A DNA stretch of 64,000 nucleotides from a candidate division KSB1 bacterium (GTDB lineage Bacteria; Zhuqueibacterota; Zhuqueibacteria; Zhuqueibacterales; Zhuqueibacteraceae): contig JAPDQB010000029.1 in the NCBI GenBank assembly GCA_034506175.1, forward strand, positions 18,859 through 82,858, read 5' to 3'. A model generated the notes under the pieces. It was not told where the DNA came from. It worked only from the letters and a program-made list of their open reading frames with translations, and did not search any database. Of the stretch, positions 1-9,095 are shown piece after piece. A program made the translations under genes and the position numbers. Numbering within the stretch: position 1 is the stretch's first letter; each line of letters opens with the position of its first letter.

Positions 1-474
1 CATCTCTGCCGCAAAATGGAGCCGCGCACTTCGGCGCCGGAGAAGCGTTTGGAGGCGGTGGCGCAGCTTGCCGCCGCCGGCATTCCCACCGGCGTCAATG
101 TCGCGCCGATCATTCCCGGCTTGAACGATCACGAAATGCCGGCGATTTTGGCGGAAGCCGCGAAGCGCGGCGCGATCAGCGCCGGGCATGTCATGCTGCG
201 TCTGCCGTATGCCGTAAAGGATTTGTTCGTCAACTGGCTGCGGCAATATTTTCCCGATCGCGCCAACAAGGTGTTGCATGCGATTCAAGAGATGCGCGGC
301 GGGCGCCTCAACGATCCGTGCTTCGGCTCGCGCTTCGTCGGCGAAGGCGGGCGTGTTGAAGCGGTTGCGCAAATGTTCGACGTGACGTGCAAAAAACTCG
401 GCCTCAATCAAAAACGAGTCCGGCTCACCACCGAACATTTCCGCCGCAGCGAGCAAGCTGATTTGTTCGGCTGA
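1..474 (+). CDS. Radical SAM protein, C-terminal part (SplB-like, PA0069 family)
   Basis: The frame is open from the first base, so this is the 3' end of a gene that starts outside the window. The visible 157 residues read LCRKMEPRTSAPEKRLEAV, then GVNVAPIIPGLNDHE, and later GGRLNDPCFGSRF. This is characteristic of the COG1533/PA0069 family of radical SAM proteins, related to spore photoproduct lyase. The CxxxCxxC cluster that would bind the 4Fe-4S centre lies upstream and cannot be seen. The substrate of this family is not established. No clear hairpin follows the stop. The family call is from recalled sequence pattern and the function remains unknown. Confidence 0.85.
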   Translation, partial: HLCRKMEPRTSAPEKRLEAVAQLAAAGIPTGVNVAPIIPGLNDHEMPAILAEAAKRGAISAGHVMLRLPYAVKDLFVNWLRQYFPDRANKVLHAIQEMRGGRLNDPCFGSRFVGEGGRVEAVAQMFDVTCKKLGLNQKRVRLTTEHFRRSEQADLFG

Positions 475-517
475 AAATCCTGGCGCGTTTTTTAAGTTTT
501 TGGGTGGGAGAAAGTCC

Positions 518-546
518 TTGACTCCTTCCCGCCGTTATTGTATCAT
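518..546 (+). promoter_or_regulatory. Probable sigma70-type promoter upstream of the 2Fe-2S gene
   Basis: TTGACT (518-523) and TATCAT (541-546) are separated by 17 bases. The start codon of the 2Fe-2S protein follows about 40 bases after the expected transcription start. A second AT-rich hexamer, TATAAT at 549-554, lies too far from this -35 to pair with it. Confidence 0.5.
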
Positions 547-593
547 AATATAATTGCTGTAAGAAAATTTTCGATAACGCTACGACGACAACA

Positions 594-1094
594 ATGCCGA
601 ATAAAAAACTTGTCACTCTCCGCGTCAACGGTTCGACCTATGAAGTCGCGATTCGGCCGTATGACGTGCTGCTCGACGTCATTCGCGAAACCCTCAACCT
701 CACCGGCACCAAGCGCGGTTGCGACATGGGCACCTGCGGCTGCTGCACCGTTCATCTCGACGGCCGGGCGCGGCTCTCGTGTTTGACGATGGCGCTGGAA
801 GCCGTCGGGCATGACGTCACCACGATTGAAGGCTTGAAGTGTGACGGTCTGCTGCATCCGCTGCAACGCGCTTTCACAGAGCACGGCGGCTCACAATGCG
901 GCTTCTGCACCCAAGGTTTTATTATGACGGCGAAGGCTTTTCTTGACGAGCATCCCCACCCCACGCGCGACGAAATCGAGCAGGCGATCTCCGGCAACAT
1001 GTGCCGCTGCACAGGCTACATCAAGATTGTGGATGCGATTGAGGCGGTGGCATGGCAAGGCAAATCCCCGGCAAACTCTCTCCCAAGGCGTTAA
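594..1094 (+). CDS. (2Fe-2S)-binding protein, CoxS/xanthine dehydrogenase small-subunit type
   Basis: The 166-residue protein has the two-domain layout of the iron-sulfur subunit of molybdenum hydroxylases. An N-terminal plant-ferredoxin-like domain carries C43, C48, C51 and C63 (GCDMGTCGCC...SC). A C-terminal helical domain carries C102, C105, C137 and C139 (CGFC...MCRC). In the family this subunit passes electrons between the molybdopterin subunit and the FAD subunit. Neither partner is present nearby: the upstream gene is a radical SAM protein and the downstream gene is convergent. It is therefore either an orphan small subunit working with partners elsewhere or a redox protein of another use. 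No good Shine-Dalgarno sequence precedes the ATG. Confidence 0.9.
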   Translation: MPNKKLVTLRVNGSTYEVAIRPYDVLLDVIRETLNLTGTKRGCDMGTCGCCTVHLDGRARLSCLTMALEAVGHDVTTIEGLKCDGLLHPLQRAFTEHGGSQCGFCTQGFIMTAKAFLDEHPHPTRDEIEQAISGNMCRCTGYIKIVDAIEAVAWQGKSPANSLPRR

Positions 1095-1112
1095 AAGCGT
1101 TTTGTTGATCCT

Positions 1113-1979
1113 CTACGACGAAACAGTATAATCGTAAACTCCCTTCCCGGTTTTTCTCCCGAGCCTTCCGGCTTTGACATACTTCACCATCAGCGGACAA
1201 GGACGAAATTTTTCTCCGAGGGTTTGATGGAGAAAAGTGAGAATGTTCAAGCGCACGTCGAGGCCGACGAGATCGACCAGCTCGAACGGGCCCATGGGGT
1301 GATTGAGGCCGAGCTTGAGCGCCTTGTCGATTTCCGGCGCGGTGGCCACGCCTTCTTGCAGCATGTAAAAGGCCTCGTTGCCGATCATGGCGTTGATGCG
1401 TGTGGTGATGAAGCCGGGTGACTCGTTGATCACGACGGTTTCTTTTTTCATCAATCTCGCCACTTCTTGCGTCGCCGCGATGGTCGCTTCCGAAGTTTCC
1501 AGGCCGCGAATGATTTCGATCAACTTCATCACCGGCACCGGATTGAAGAAGTGCATGCCGATGACCTGCGGCGCCCGTTGCGTCGCGCCGGCCATCTCGG
1601 TGATCGAAAGCGAGGAGGTGTTCGTCGCGAAAATCGCCTGTTTAGGCGCGATGCCGTCGAGTCGGCGGAATAAATCGATTTTCAAATCAATCCGCTCGGG
1701 AACGGCCTCGATGACGAAATCCGCCTCGTCGGCGGCATCATGGAGTTCGGCTGTGGTTTGCAGGCGCGCCAGGCTTTGATCGGCGGCCTCTTGCGAAAGG
1801 ATCGCCTTATCCACCGCTTTGCGAAAACTGTTGGCGATATGCTCGCGGGCGCTGTGCAAAATTTTATCTTCGACATCATAAAGCTTGGTGCGAAATCCGG
1901 CCAAACAGGAGGCGTAGGCAATGCCGCGGCCCATGGTGCCGGCGCCGAAGACGGCGATGGTGTTGATGATTTTTGCCAT
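1113..1979 (-). CDS. 3-hydroxyacyl-CoA (3-hydroxybutyryl-CoA) dehydrogenase
   Basis: This NAD-dependent dehydrogenase oxidises 3-hydroxyacyl-CoA to 3-oxoacyl-CoA in beta-oxidation, or runs in reverse in butyrate-type pathways. The N-terminal Rossmann motif is FGAGTMG (11-17). The active-site segment NTSSLSITE (120-128) and catalytic H143 in MHFFNPVPVMKL are present. The C-terminal dimerisation domain ends in GRKTGKGVYDY, as in Hbd/FadB2 proteins. At 288 residues it has the usual stand-alone length. A zinc alcohol dehydrogenase lies 44 bases upstream on the same strand, probably co-transcribed. A second paralogue is encoded at 37484-38368. Confidence 0.95.
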   Translation of the reverse strand: MAKIINTIAVFGAGTMGRGIAYASCLAGFRTKLYDVEDKILHSAREHIANSFRKAVDKAILSQEAADQSLARLQTTAELHDAADEADFVIEAVPERIDLKIDLFRRLDGIAPKQAIFATNTSSLSITEMAGATQRAPQVIGMHFFNPVPVMKLIEIIRGLETSEATIAATQEVARLMKKETVVINESPGFITTRINAMIGNEAFYMLQEGVATAPEIDKALKLGLNHPMGPFELVDLVGLDVRLNILTFLHQTLGEKFRPCPLMVKYVKAGRLGRKTGKGVYDYTVSS

Positions 1980-2023
1980 GGAGGTTTTTGTTGCGGTTCC
2001 CTTTTCGTTGTAAAAGTGAAAAA

Positions 2024-3052
2024 CTAAATTTCCAGCACCACTTTCCCAAACTGCTCCCGCTGCGCCAGGAGCCGGTGCCCCTCGCGGGCTTCGGCCAGCG
2101 GCAACACGCGGTCGATCACCGGACGGAATTGGCCGGTTTTGAAAAATTCGACGATGCGCAACAGTTCGCTCTTTGACCCCATGAGATTGCCGAAAATTTT
2201 CAAATTTTTGAAATAGACATAACGCAAGTCCGTCACCGCGCGATAGCCGGTTGTCGCGCCGCAGGTCACGAGCCGGCCGCCGTTGGCGAGCGATTTGATC
2301 GAGTCATCCCAGGTTTTTTCGCCGACATGCTCGAAAACGATATCGACGCCGCGCTTGCTGGTGATCTGGCGCACTGCTTCGCGGAAATTTTGCTTTTCAT
2401 AATTGATGCAAAAATCCGCGCCGAGGGCTTGGGCTTTTTCCAGTTTGGCGTCGCTGCCGGCGGCGGCAATCACCGTGGCGTTGTGAAGTTTGGCAATTTG
2501 AATCGCAGCCACGCCGACGCCGCTGCCGGCGGCAAGCACCAGCACCCATTCGCCCGGACGCACTTGGCCCTGGGTGACCAGCATGTGCCACGCGGTGAGA
2601 AAGGTCAAGGGGAACGCCGCGGCTTCAAAAAAATTCAAATTTGCCGGCTTGGGGATAATGTTTTGTGAGGGCACGGCAATCAATTGCGCGTAGCCGCCGG
2701 ACACGTGCTCGCCGAGCACGCCGTACTCGCGGCAGTTGTAGTCGGACCCGGAAAGGCACGCCTGGCAATGGCCGCAGGAAACGCCCGGCGAGAGCACCAC
2801 GTCCTGCCCAACCTGCACATGTGTCACACCGGCGCCGGTTTGCGCCACGACGCCGGAAATATCCGAGCCGAGAATGTGCGGCATTTTAACCTTGATCGCC
2901 GGAACGCCGCGGCGCATCCACAAATCGAGATGATTCAACGCGCAGGCTTTGATCTCGACCAAAACCTGCCCGGGGCCGGCCACCGGATCGGGCAGTTCAC
3001 CGAATTGCAAAACGGATTCATCACCGTGTTGGTTGAGGTAAACAGATTTCAT
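2024..3052 (-). CDS. Zinc-dependent alcohol dehydrogenase (MDR superfamily)
   Basis: A 342-residue medium-chain dehydrogenase/reductase. C37 sits at the catalytic zinc position (KACALNHLD). C93, C96, C99 and C107 (CGHCQAC...C) form the structural zinc lobe, which separates it from zinc-free quinone oxidoreductases. The nucleotide-binding loop AGSGVGV is at 175-181. The sequence is most like the alcohol dehydrogenase/quinone oxidoreductase-like proteins of Chloroflexi and FCB bacteria; the substrate cannot be told. The 3-hydroxyacyl-CoA dehydrogenase gene follows on the same strand, so a role in lipid or alcohol oxidation is possible. Confidence 0.92.
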   Translation of the reverse strand: MKSVYLNQHGDESVLQFGELPDPVAGPGQVLVEIKACALNHLDLWMRRGVPAIKVKMPHILGSDISGVVAQTGAGVTHVQVGQDVVLSPGVSCGHCQACLSGSDYNCREYGVLGEHVSGGYAQLIAVPSQNIIPKPANLNFFEAAAFPLTFLTAWHMLVTQGQVRPGEWVLVLAAGSGVGVAAIQIAKLHNATVIAAAGSDAKLEKAQALGADFCINYEKQNFREAVRQITSKRGVDIVFEHVGEKTWDDSIKSLANGGRLVTCGATTGYRAVTDLRYVYFKNLKIFGNLMGSKSELLRIVEFFKTGQFRPVIDRVLPLAEAREGHRLLAQREQFGKVVLEI

Positions 3053-3119
3053 TGAATAGTTTTCCCTGAATGAACGATGGCTTCTACAGAGTGCTTTTTA
3101 GCCATCAATAAACTCAACC

Positions 3120-4475
3120 TTATTTTGCGCCCAACAAATCCAACACCGCCGCGGTCATCGCCGTCACGCCGGTTTTGATCGTCGGCTCCGGCACGGGCAT
3201 AAATTCGTTTGAATGCAAAGACGGCAGCGTTTTTCCGGTGCGCAGGCTTTCCTGAACGCGCTCCGGCGCGATGGAACCCAGCCACAAAATCGCCACGGGA
3301 ATTTTCTCCGGCGTCCGGCCATATTCGCCGAAATCCTCGCCGCCCATCACCGGCTCTTTGGCAACGACTTTATCGGCGCCGAGAATGGTCTTCATCGAAG
3401 CCACCATTCTTTTCACCAGCGCCGGATCGTTGTACGTCGAGGGCGTGAACTCGTCCGCAACCGTGACAATCGGCAGGCGGTTTTCAGGCACGCCGGCAGC
3501 GATGGCAACGCCTCGGCTGATGCGCTCGATGGATTTCAGCGTTTGTTGCCTGGCGTGATCGGAATACGAGCGCACTGTGAGCTGCAAATGCACTTCATCC
3601 GGAATGATGTTGTGTTTCGTGCCGCCGTGAATCGAGCCGACCGTCACCACCGCCGGATCGATCGGTTTCATCTCGCGGCTCACGATGGTTTGCAACATCA
3701 TGATGGTTTCGGCGGCGATCACAATCGGATCTTTCGTCGTGTGCGGATACGCGCCGTGGCCGCCGACACCGCGAATGGTGATGTCGACGGAATTGACATT
3801 CGCCAGCGCATAGCCTTCGCAATAGCCAACCGTGCCGGCGGGCAGCTCCGAGGCCACATGCCACGCGACTCCATAATCCGGTTTGGGAAATTTTGTGAAA
3901 AGCCCGTCTTTGAGCATCGCTCGCGCCCCGCCGCCGCGCTCTTCCGCCGGTTGGCCAATGAAAACCAGCGTGCCGCGCCAGTGATTTTTAAGCTGGCTCA
4001 ACAAACGCGCCGTGCCGATGAATGACGTCATGTGCACGTCATGGCCGCAGGCATGCATGACGCCGACTTCGTTGTTTTGATCGTCATGCACGCGCACTTT
4101 GCTGGCGTATTCGACGCCGGTATTTTCCGTCACCGGCAGCGCGTCGAGATCGGTGCGCACGAGAATGGTCGGCCCGGCGCCATTTTTCAACACGCCAACG
4201 ACGCCGTGCCTGCCGAGGCCTGTGGTGACCGCGTAACCGGCCTTGCTCAGCTCTTCGGCGATTCGCGCCGCGGTTTTCTCTTCGTGAAATGACAGCTCGG
4301 GATTGGCGTGAAGATGTTTGTAAAGCTGCTCCAGCGAGGCGTACTCTTGATTGGCGCGGAACCTGATCTCCTCGTGAAGCTTGTTATTTGTGGAATTTTG
4401 CGCCCACAGACCGGAACCGATAAAAAACAGGCTGGTCAGAAGTCGAGTCGATGCGTGCCTGATCGTGCGTTGCAT
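3120..4475 (-). CDS. M20-family amidohydrolase, exported
   Basis: A metal-dependent amidohydrolase of the hippurate hydrolase/N-acyl amino acid amidohydrolase group. An N-terminal hydrophobic signal sequence (about 1-25, ending SGLWAQ) suggests export to the periplasm. Metal-binding motifs are RTDLDALPV (107-115), HACGHDVH (141-148, with C143 and H145) and PAEERGGG with E178/E179. The insertion dimerisation domain follows. The C-terminal MGGEDFGEY motif supplies another metal contact. At 451 residues it is slightly longer than cytosolic relatives because of the signal and linker. It likely cleaves N-acyl amino acids or short peptides; specificity is not readable. Confidence 0.93.
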   Translation of the reverse strand: MQRTIRHASTRLLTSLFFIGSGLWAQNSTNNKLHEEIRFRANQEYASLEQLYKHLHANPELSFHEEKTAARIAEELSKAGYAVTTGLGRHGVVGVLKNGAGPTILVRTDLDALPVTENTGVEYASKVRVHDDQNNEVGVMHACGHDVHMTSFIGTARLLSQLKNHWRGTLVFIGQPAEERGGGARAMLKDGLFTKFPKPDYGVAWHVASELPAGTVGYCEGYALANVNSVDITIRGVGGHGAYPHTTKDPIVIAAETIMMLQTIVSREMKPIDPAVVTVGSIHGGTKHNIIPDEVHLQLTVRSYSDHARQQTLKSIERISRGVAIAAGVPENRLPIVTVADEFTPSTYNDPALVKRMVASMKTILGADKVVAKEPVMGGEDFGEYGRTPEKIPVAILWLGSIAPERVQESLRTGKTLPSLHSNEFMPVPEPTIKTGVTAMTAAVLDLLGAK

Positions 4476-4660
4476 TTCTCCTCCTCGTCGTGATTTTAAG
4501 ACATGAAATGTGCTGCCCTAAATTTAGCGAAATTTCAAGGGAGACTCAAGTGAAAAATGAGAAATCCTCTTGTTTCTTATCCTTATCTCTGCGGTTGCTA
4601 TTTTCCATCATCATAAACCCCGTTGTGCCGGGCTAACCCATCAGCCATCGGGGCAGAATC

Positions 4661-7600
4661 ATGCTCTTTCTCGACATTCTCGCTGAATTTTTGGCCGAAG
4701 ACCTGCTTTACAACAAGGTCAAAGATTATCTGGCTATTCGCAAAGGCGATCTGAAAGATTCGGCCTTTGAAAAATTTTACAAAACGCTGGTCGTCCGTTC
4801 CGGAGCCGGCGATTCGCGACAAAACCAAAGCCGCGCTGTGCCGTTGGGCGGATCATTTCAAGATAACCGGTGATCCTAAATCTACCAACACGCGGCTGGT
4901 CGAATATTTTCTCGGCGAGCTTGAAACCGAGCTGCGCCGCGACGCCAACAAATCTCTCTTGCCGTATTTTGCCGACATTCGCGGCGACATTGCCAACGCC
5001 AAATCGGAACTGCAAGAGGAAGTTGGCAAAGCCAAAGAAGAAATTATCGAGAAACTCGAGGGCCTCGGCGAGCAATGGGAGAAATACGCCGCCGAGCAAA
5101 AAGCCCGCGCCGAGCGCGCGACGCAGATCGACCCCAGCGGCGAGCAACTGATCGTCGCCGGAAAACTGGTTTACGATTCCACCCAAAAAGTCGAGTCGGC
5201 GCCGGCGCTGCCCATCATTCGCTGCGACCTCGAAGCCATTGACGAAGCCAACCACCACTATCGCGCCGTCATCACCAACGAAGTCGGCAAAGAGCTGCAC
5301 AAGCACAATTTTTACCCTCAAGCCCGATGATGCTTTTCTGCTCGAAGCCAACCACTTTCTCGAACACGACGGCTTGCGTGACTATCGCACTCACCTCGCG
5401 CTCGAATCCGACCGCACTTTCACCAAGCGTTTGGGAAATCATTTCTACAGCAGCGAAGAGTTTCTCGGTCTCTCCGGCAACGTACACGTGGTGCGAACGC
5501 CCAAAGGCGCCGGCAGTTTGCGCGTTGCGGCGATTCCGCAGCCGCTGAAAATTTTGGTGGTGGTTTCCAATCCCAGCGGCGAGGGCGAATTTGACAGCGA
5601 GCGCGCGCTGGCCGCCATTCAAGAAGCGCTGGATTACAGCCGGCGCATGGGCTGGGTCGAGCTGGATTATCTCGAAGAGGCGACGTTTGCGCATTTCCAA
5701 AGCCGCCTTGCCGCGTTCCAACCGCACGTGGTGCACTACATCGGCCACGGCGGAAAAAATCCGCCGGACGCGGCCGCCATTCAGCCGCCCTATTCGGGAA
5801 AACCGGGCGAAACTTATCTCGCGTTTGCCCATGACGACGGCGAGGTCGCGCCGCTTTATGGCAAAGCGCTCAAACGCCTGCTCGCGGACACGCCCTCGGT
5901 GCAACTGCTGGTGCTCTCCGGCTGCATGACCGGCCAAACCGCGTTCAGCGATGCGCTGGCCGGCGCCGGCACCGCCCTGTTGCGCGAGTCTCACGTCGCG
6001 GGTCTGGTGGTGATGCAGTATTCCATTCTCGTCGATACCGCCATTCAATTTGCCAAAGTGTTTTACGAAGGAGTCGGTCGCGGGGAAAGCCTGAGCCGCG
6101 GCCTCACGCACGTGCGCCAAGTGTTGGCGAGCAGTCGCGGCGAGCACCGCGCTGATTGGGGCATTCCCGCGCTCTACCTGCGCTCGCCGGAGCTGCAGTT
6201 GGTCGATCCCCGCGCTCCGAGGCGCGAAGTCCTGAGCGAAGTCGAAGGGGTGAGCATCGGCGACTTGCCGGTGGTGGCCGGATTTGTCGGCCGCACGGCC
6301 GAGCTGCGCCAGTTGCGTGAAACGGTGCGCCATCCCCAAAAGCCGGTGATTTATATTTGGGGGTTGGGTGGCATCGGCAAGACCAGCTTGACCGCCAAGC
6401 TCATCGAAAAGCTGGAGCACGAAGACGCGATTGAAGCACGGCGGGTAATCCACTGCCACCAAATTGAGCCAACGTTCGCGGCGGTGGCGGAAAAGCTCGG
6501 CAGTTTCATCAGCTTGCAGGGCAAAGGCGGACACGCCGAAGCCGGATTAGCTCTGCAAGATAGCCGCAACGATATTGCCACACGCGTGGCGCTGCTCAAC
6601 AACGCTATCAAAGAGCGCCGTTATCTTATTGTCTTTGATAATTTCGAATCGCTGTTCAGCGAAAAGACGCCGCAGATTGGCCGCCTCGCCGATGCGCCAT
6701 TACAAGAATTTTTTACGGCGCTGTTCAGCCACAATTGGCGCAGCACATTTCTTTTCACCTGCCGTTATCAATGGGATTTGCTCACCGAAGAGCCGGGCAT
6801 GAATCGCTTCACTTGCAACTTGCCTCTTGCCAATTGCCTCTTGCTCCACTTGCAAGGCCTGTCGCCGGCGCAAACGCGCATGTTGATGAAGAACCTGCCG
6901 GCGCTGAGCAAGCTGACGTTCAACCAGCAAAACCAAGTGTTGCCGCTGCTGCTCGGCCATCCGCACACCATTCGCTTGTGCGATGCTTATCTGCAGCAAT
7001 ATGGCCTCGAGAAAGTTTTGCGGAATGAGGAAATATTCGGAAGAAGCGGACAGGCCGGCGGCCTGATCCCACAAGTGCAAACCCTTATGTTTGAGCAATT
7101 GGGCGAATATTTTCTCGACGGCCTGTGGTCGCGGTTGAATGAGGCGGAAAAAGACGTGCTCGGCCTGCTCTCGGTGTTTCGCATGAATTTGAGCGAGAAA
7201 GATCCATCACAACTGATCACGGCGCCGCAGGCGCGGATCACTTTACTCAACTATTCTTTATTGCAGCGCGAAAGTGGCGAAGATGGCCCGAGTTATCAAG
7301 TGCATCCGGTGGTGCGCGGCCATGTGGAAAGCAAGATCGATGCGGAGAAGAGGCGAGGCTATCATTTGCGGGCGGTGGAGTTCTATGTGAGCCTGCATGA
7401 AGATATTTTGAGCCAATTCAAAGAAATTGACATACCCAAACCCGAACTATTGGCGCAAATTGCCAACCTCGCTGCCCAACGCGGTCAAACCCAACTTGCA
7501 CCGACCCTGACCGCCAGCCTGCTGGAAATGCACCACCACCTGTTTGACGCTGGTGAGTCTGAGCAAGCTTTCAATATTGTTGATGCTCTTAAAGATTTCT

Positions 7601-7950
7601 TGCTAATGGCACAACGAGAAATTTTCAAGGAATTGTTATTTAAAAGTATTGCTTCAGTGGAAGGCATAAGAAATTACTTCGCCAAGGGCAACTTAGCCAT
7701 CCTATTGCAGCAGGAGGGCAAATGGCAGGAGGCACTGGTTACCTATCAGGAATGCATTGATTATTTTGAGAGCATCGGTGCGAAAGAACAAATAGCGCAA
7801 ACAATAAGCCAGCAGGCGCAAATATATCAGAACCGAGGCGAGTATAAGAAGGCGCTGGAATTGGAACTACAGGCGAGAAAGATATTTGAAGAAACTAAAG
7901 ATGAGAAAAACTTAGCGGTGAACTACTACATAGCAGCCCACAGCAAATAG
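4661..7950 (+). pseudogene. CHAT protease-STAND ATPase-TPR protein, interrupted by two frameshifts
   Basis: Three consecutive frames make one protein. An N-terminal helical/coiled-coil part (4661 to about 4798, then to about 5310) contains a Lys/Glu-rich coiled coil near 4985-5110. It leads to a CHAT caspase-like domain with His in HYIGHGGKN (codon at 5746) and Cys in VLSGCMTGQ (codon at 5923). A STAND/NB-ARC ATPase follows, with Walker A GLGGIGKTS (6361-6387) and Walker B YLIVFDNFE near 6624. C-terminal TPR repeats lie near 7680-7890. Removing one T near 4798 and one T from the T5 run at 5309-5313 rejoins the frames (...HNF-TLKPDDAF...). The TPR array stops early at 7950. CHAT-STAND proteins often act in prophage defence or signalling. 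This copy looks inactivated unless the indels are sequencing errors. Confidence 0.75.
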
Positions 7951-8151
7951 CAACAGTCGAAAACCACATCGCGCGGGTGAAGGGGAAAATGGGATAAAGG
8001 GCGTAGGAGGGACAAAAAAGAAAAACTGAAAAAAGAAAAATAGACAAGGAGCGATGGCACGGCATTTTGCCAGCGGCAAAAAGCAAGGCGTCGATGAACC
8101 CCGCACGCCGAACGCTAAGCGGCCAGCAGTAAATTTTCTATTGAAATCTTT

Positions 8152-8580
8152 CTACTCAAAAGGTGGGTGAAATCCTACTTTAGTCCAAACATAGCGAGCC
8201 GTGACGACATTCTCATTATTTAATCGTAACGCCTCTACAGTTGCACGCCCACATGGTGTTATCCCGATGATTTCTATCCCATCGCGACTCCACATAAAAT
8301 GCTCGCGCCAATGCTGCGAGCGCGGATTGAAAAGCGGTACGGTTTCTTTGGTCAGGGTATCCATTGCTGCAATCCGACCGCCTTTATACTCATTGCAACG
8401 ATGGCAGGCAAGGCAAAGATTGTTATATGTCGTTTTGCCCTTGAGAGCTCGCGGGACAATATGTTCCACCACCAGTGGCGCGCCCGTATAGATTTCCGAG
8501 CTCCGACAATAGGCGCATCGCTGATCACTTTCCAAAAGTAATTGCCGGCGCAATGCCGCCGGGATGTAAGCGGAACTCAT
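8152..8580 (-). CDS. HNH endonuclease
   Basis: The 142-residue protein carries a zinc-stabilised HNH nuclease fold. CAYCR near residue 22 is the first zinc knuckle, VEHIVPRALKG holds the first histidine, and YNNLCLACHRCNEYKG holds the Asn, the second CxxC and the terminal catalytic region. The start codon overlaps the stop of the upstream CopG-like gene by four bases (ATGA), so the two are translationally coupled. Such nuclease plus small DNA-binding-like protein pairs recur in bacterial accessory regions, but their role is not established. It lies convergent to the broken CHAT-STAND gene. Confidence 0.88.
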   Translation of the reverse strand: MSSAYIPAALRRQLLLESDQRCAYCRSSEIYTGAPLVVEHIVPRALKGKTTYNNLCLACHRCNEYKGGRIAAMDTLTKETVPLFNPRSQHWREHFMWSRDGIEIIGITPCGRATVEALRLNNENVVTARYVWTKVGFHPPFE

Positions 8581-8996
8581 GCCACGCTTTCCAATTCCTG
8601 AAGCGACGGAAGACGATACCCGCGTAACTTGAGCAACAAGAAAGCATAAGCTTTTCGTAACATAACGCCATCCGCCGACAGGCGGAGTTCAGTTAAAGCT
8701 TTTCGCTCATCTTGGGTCAATGTACCGGCGCTATTTTTTTTCAACAAACGCTGGTGTCGCCGTTGCGATTTTTCGTCCACACGGCTGCGTGCGATGGCCC
8801 ACAGCTCATCATCGCTGAGCTTTTCCATCCGCCGCAAATCGTCGCGATAGCGAACTGGAATCATATCGAGCAACGGTGGAAGATTTTCCGCAACGCTCTG
8901 GGCGGCAAATTCGTGAATCGGCTTGCCGGCAATTTCAGAAGCGTGTTGCAGGCGGTGATAAGTTTTTTCGGGCAGGGAAATCGTAACAGTTTGCAT
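8577..8996 (-). CDS. CopG/antitoxin-like small protein coupled to HNH nuclease
   Basis: The 139-residue protein begins MQTVTISLPEKTYHRLQHAS, which resembles the ribbon-helix-helix start of CopG/Arc-type DNA-binding proteins and antitoxins. The rest is rich in Arg, Lys and Glu and probably helical (DDLRRMEKLSDDELWAIARSR, with KSQRRHQRLLKKNS after it). I do not recognise a named family. It overlaps the HNH gene by four bases. The arrangement suggests a regulator or antitoxin controlling a nuclease; this is inference from order only. Confidence 0.75.
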   Translation of the reverse strand: MQTVTISLPEKTYHRLQHASEIAGKPIHEFAAQSVAENLPPLLDMIPVRYRDDLRRMEKLSDDELWAIARSRVDEKSQRRHQRLLKKNSAGTLTQDERKALTELRLSADGVMLRKAYAFLLLKLRGYRLPSLQELESVA

Positions 8997-9095
8997 GGCA
9001 ATCAGTCTAAAAAGCTCATTTGAAATTTAAGTTTTTCTCCGATTATGTTCAAATATAGCCGGTATTCAAATGTAAATCAAGGCAAATTTAAAGCC

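Noticed and set aside
5300..5320. Programmed ribosomal frameshift in the CHAT-STAND gene
   Set aside because: Two shifts of the same sign are needed, the sites are not slippery heptamers with a downstream structure, and other nearby accessory genes show the same type of indel.
5272..6534. Minus-strand frame of 420 codons opposite the CHAT-STAND gene
   Set aside because: It is a shadow of the CHAT and ATPase domains; the sense-strand motifs are clear.
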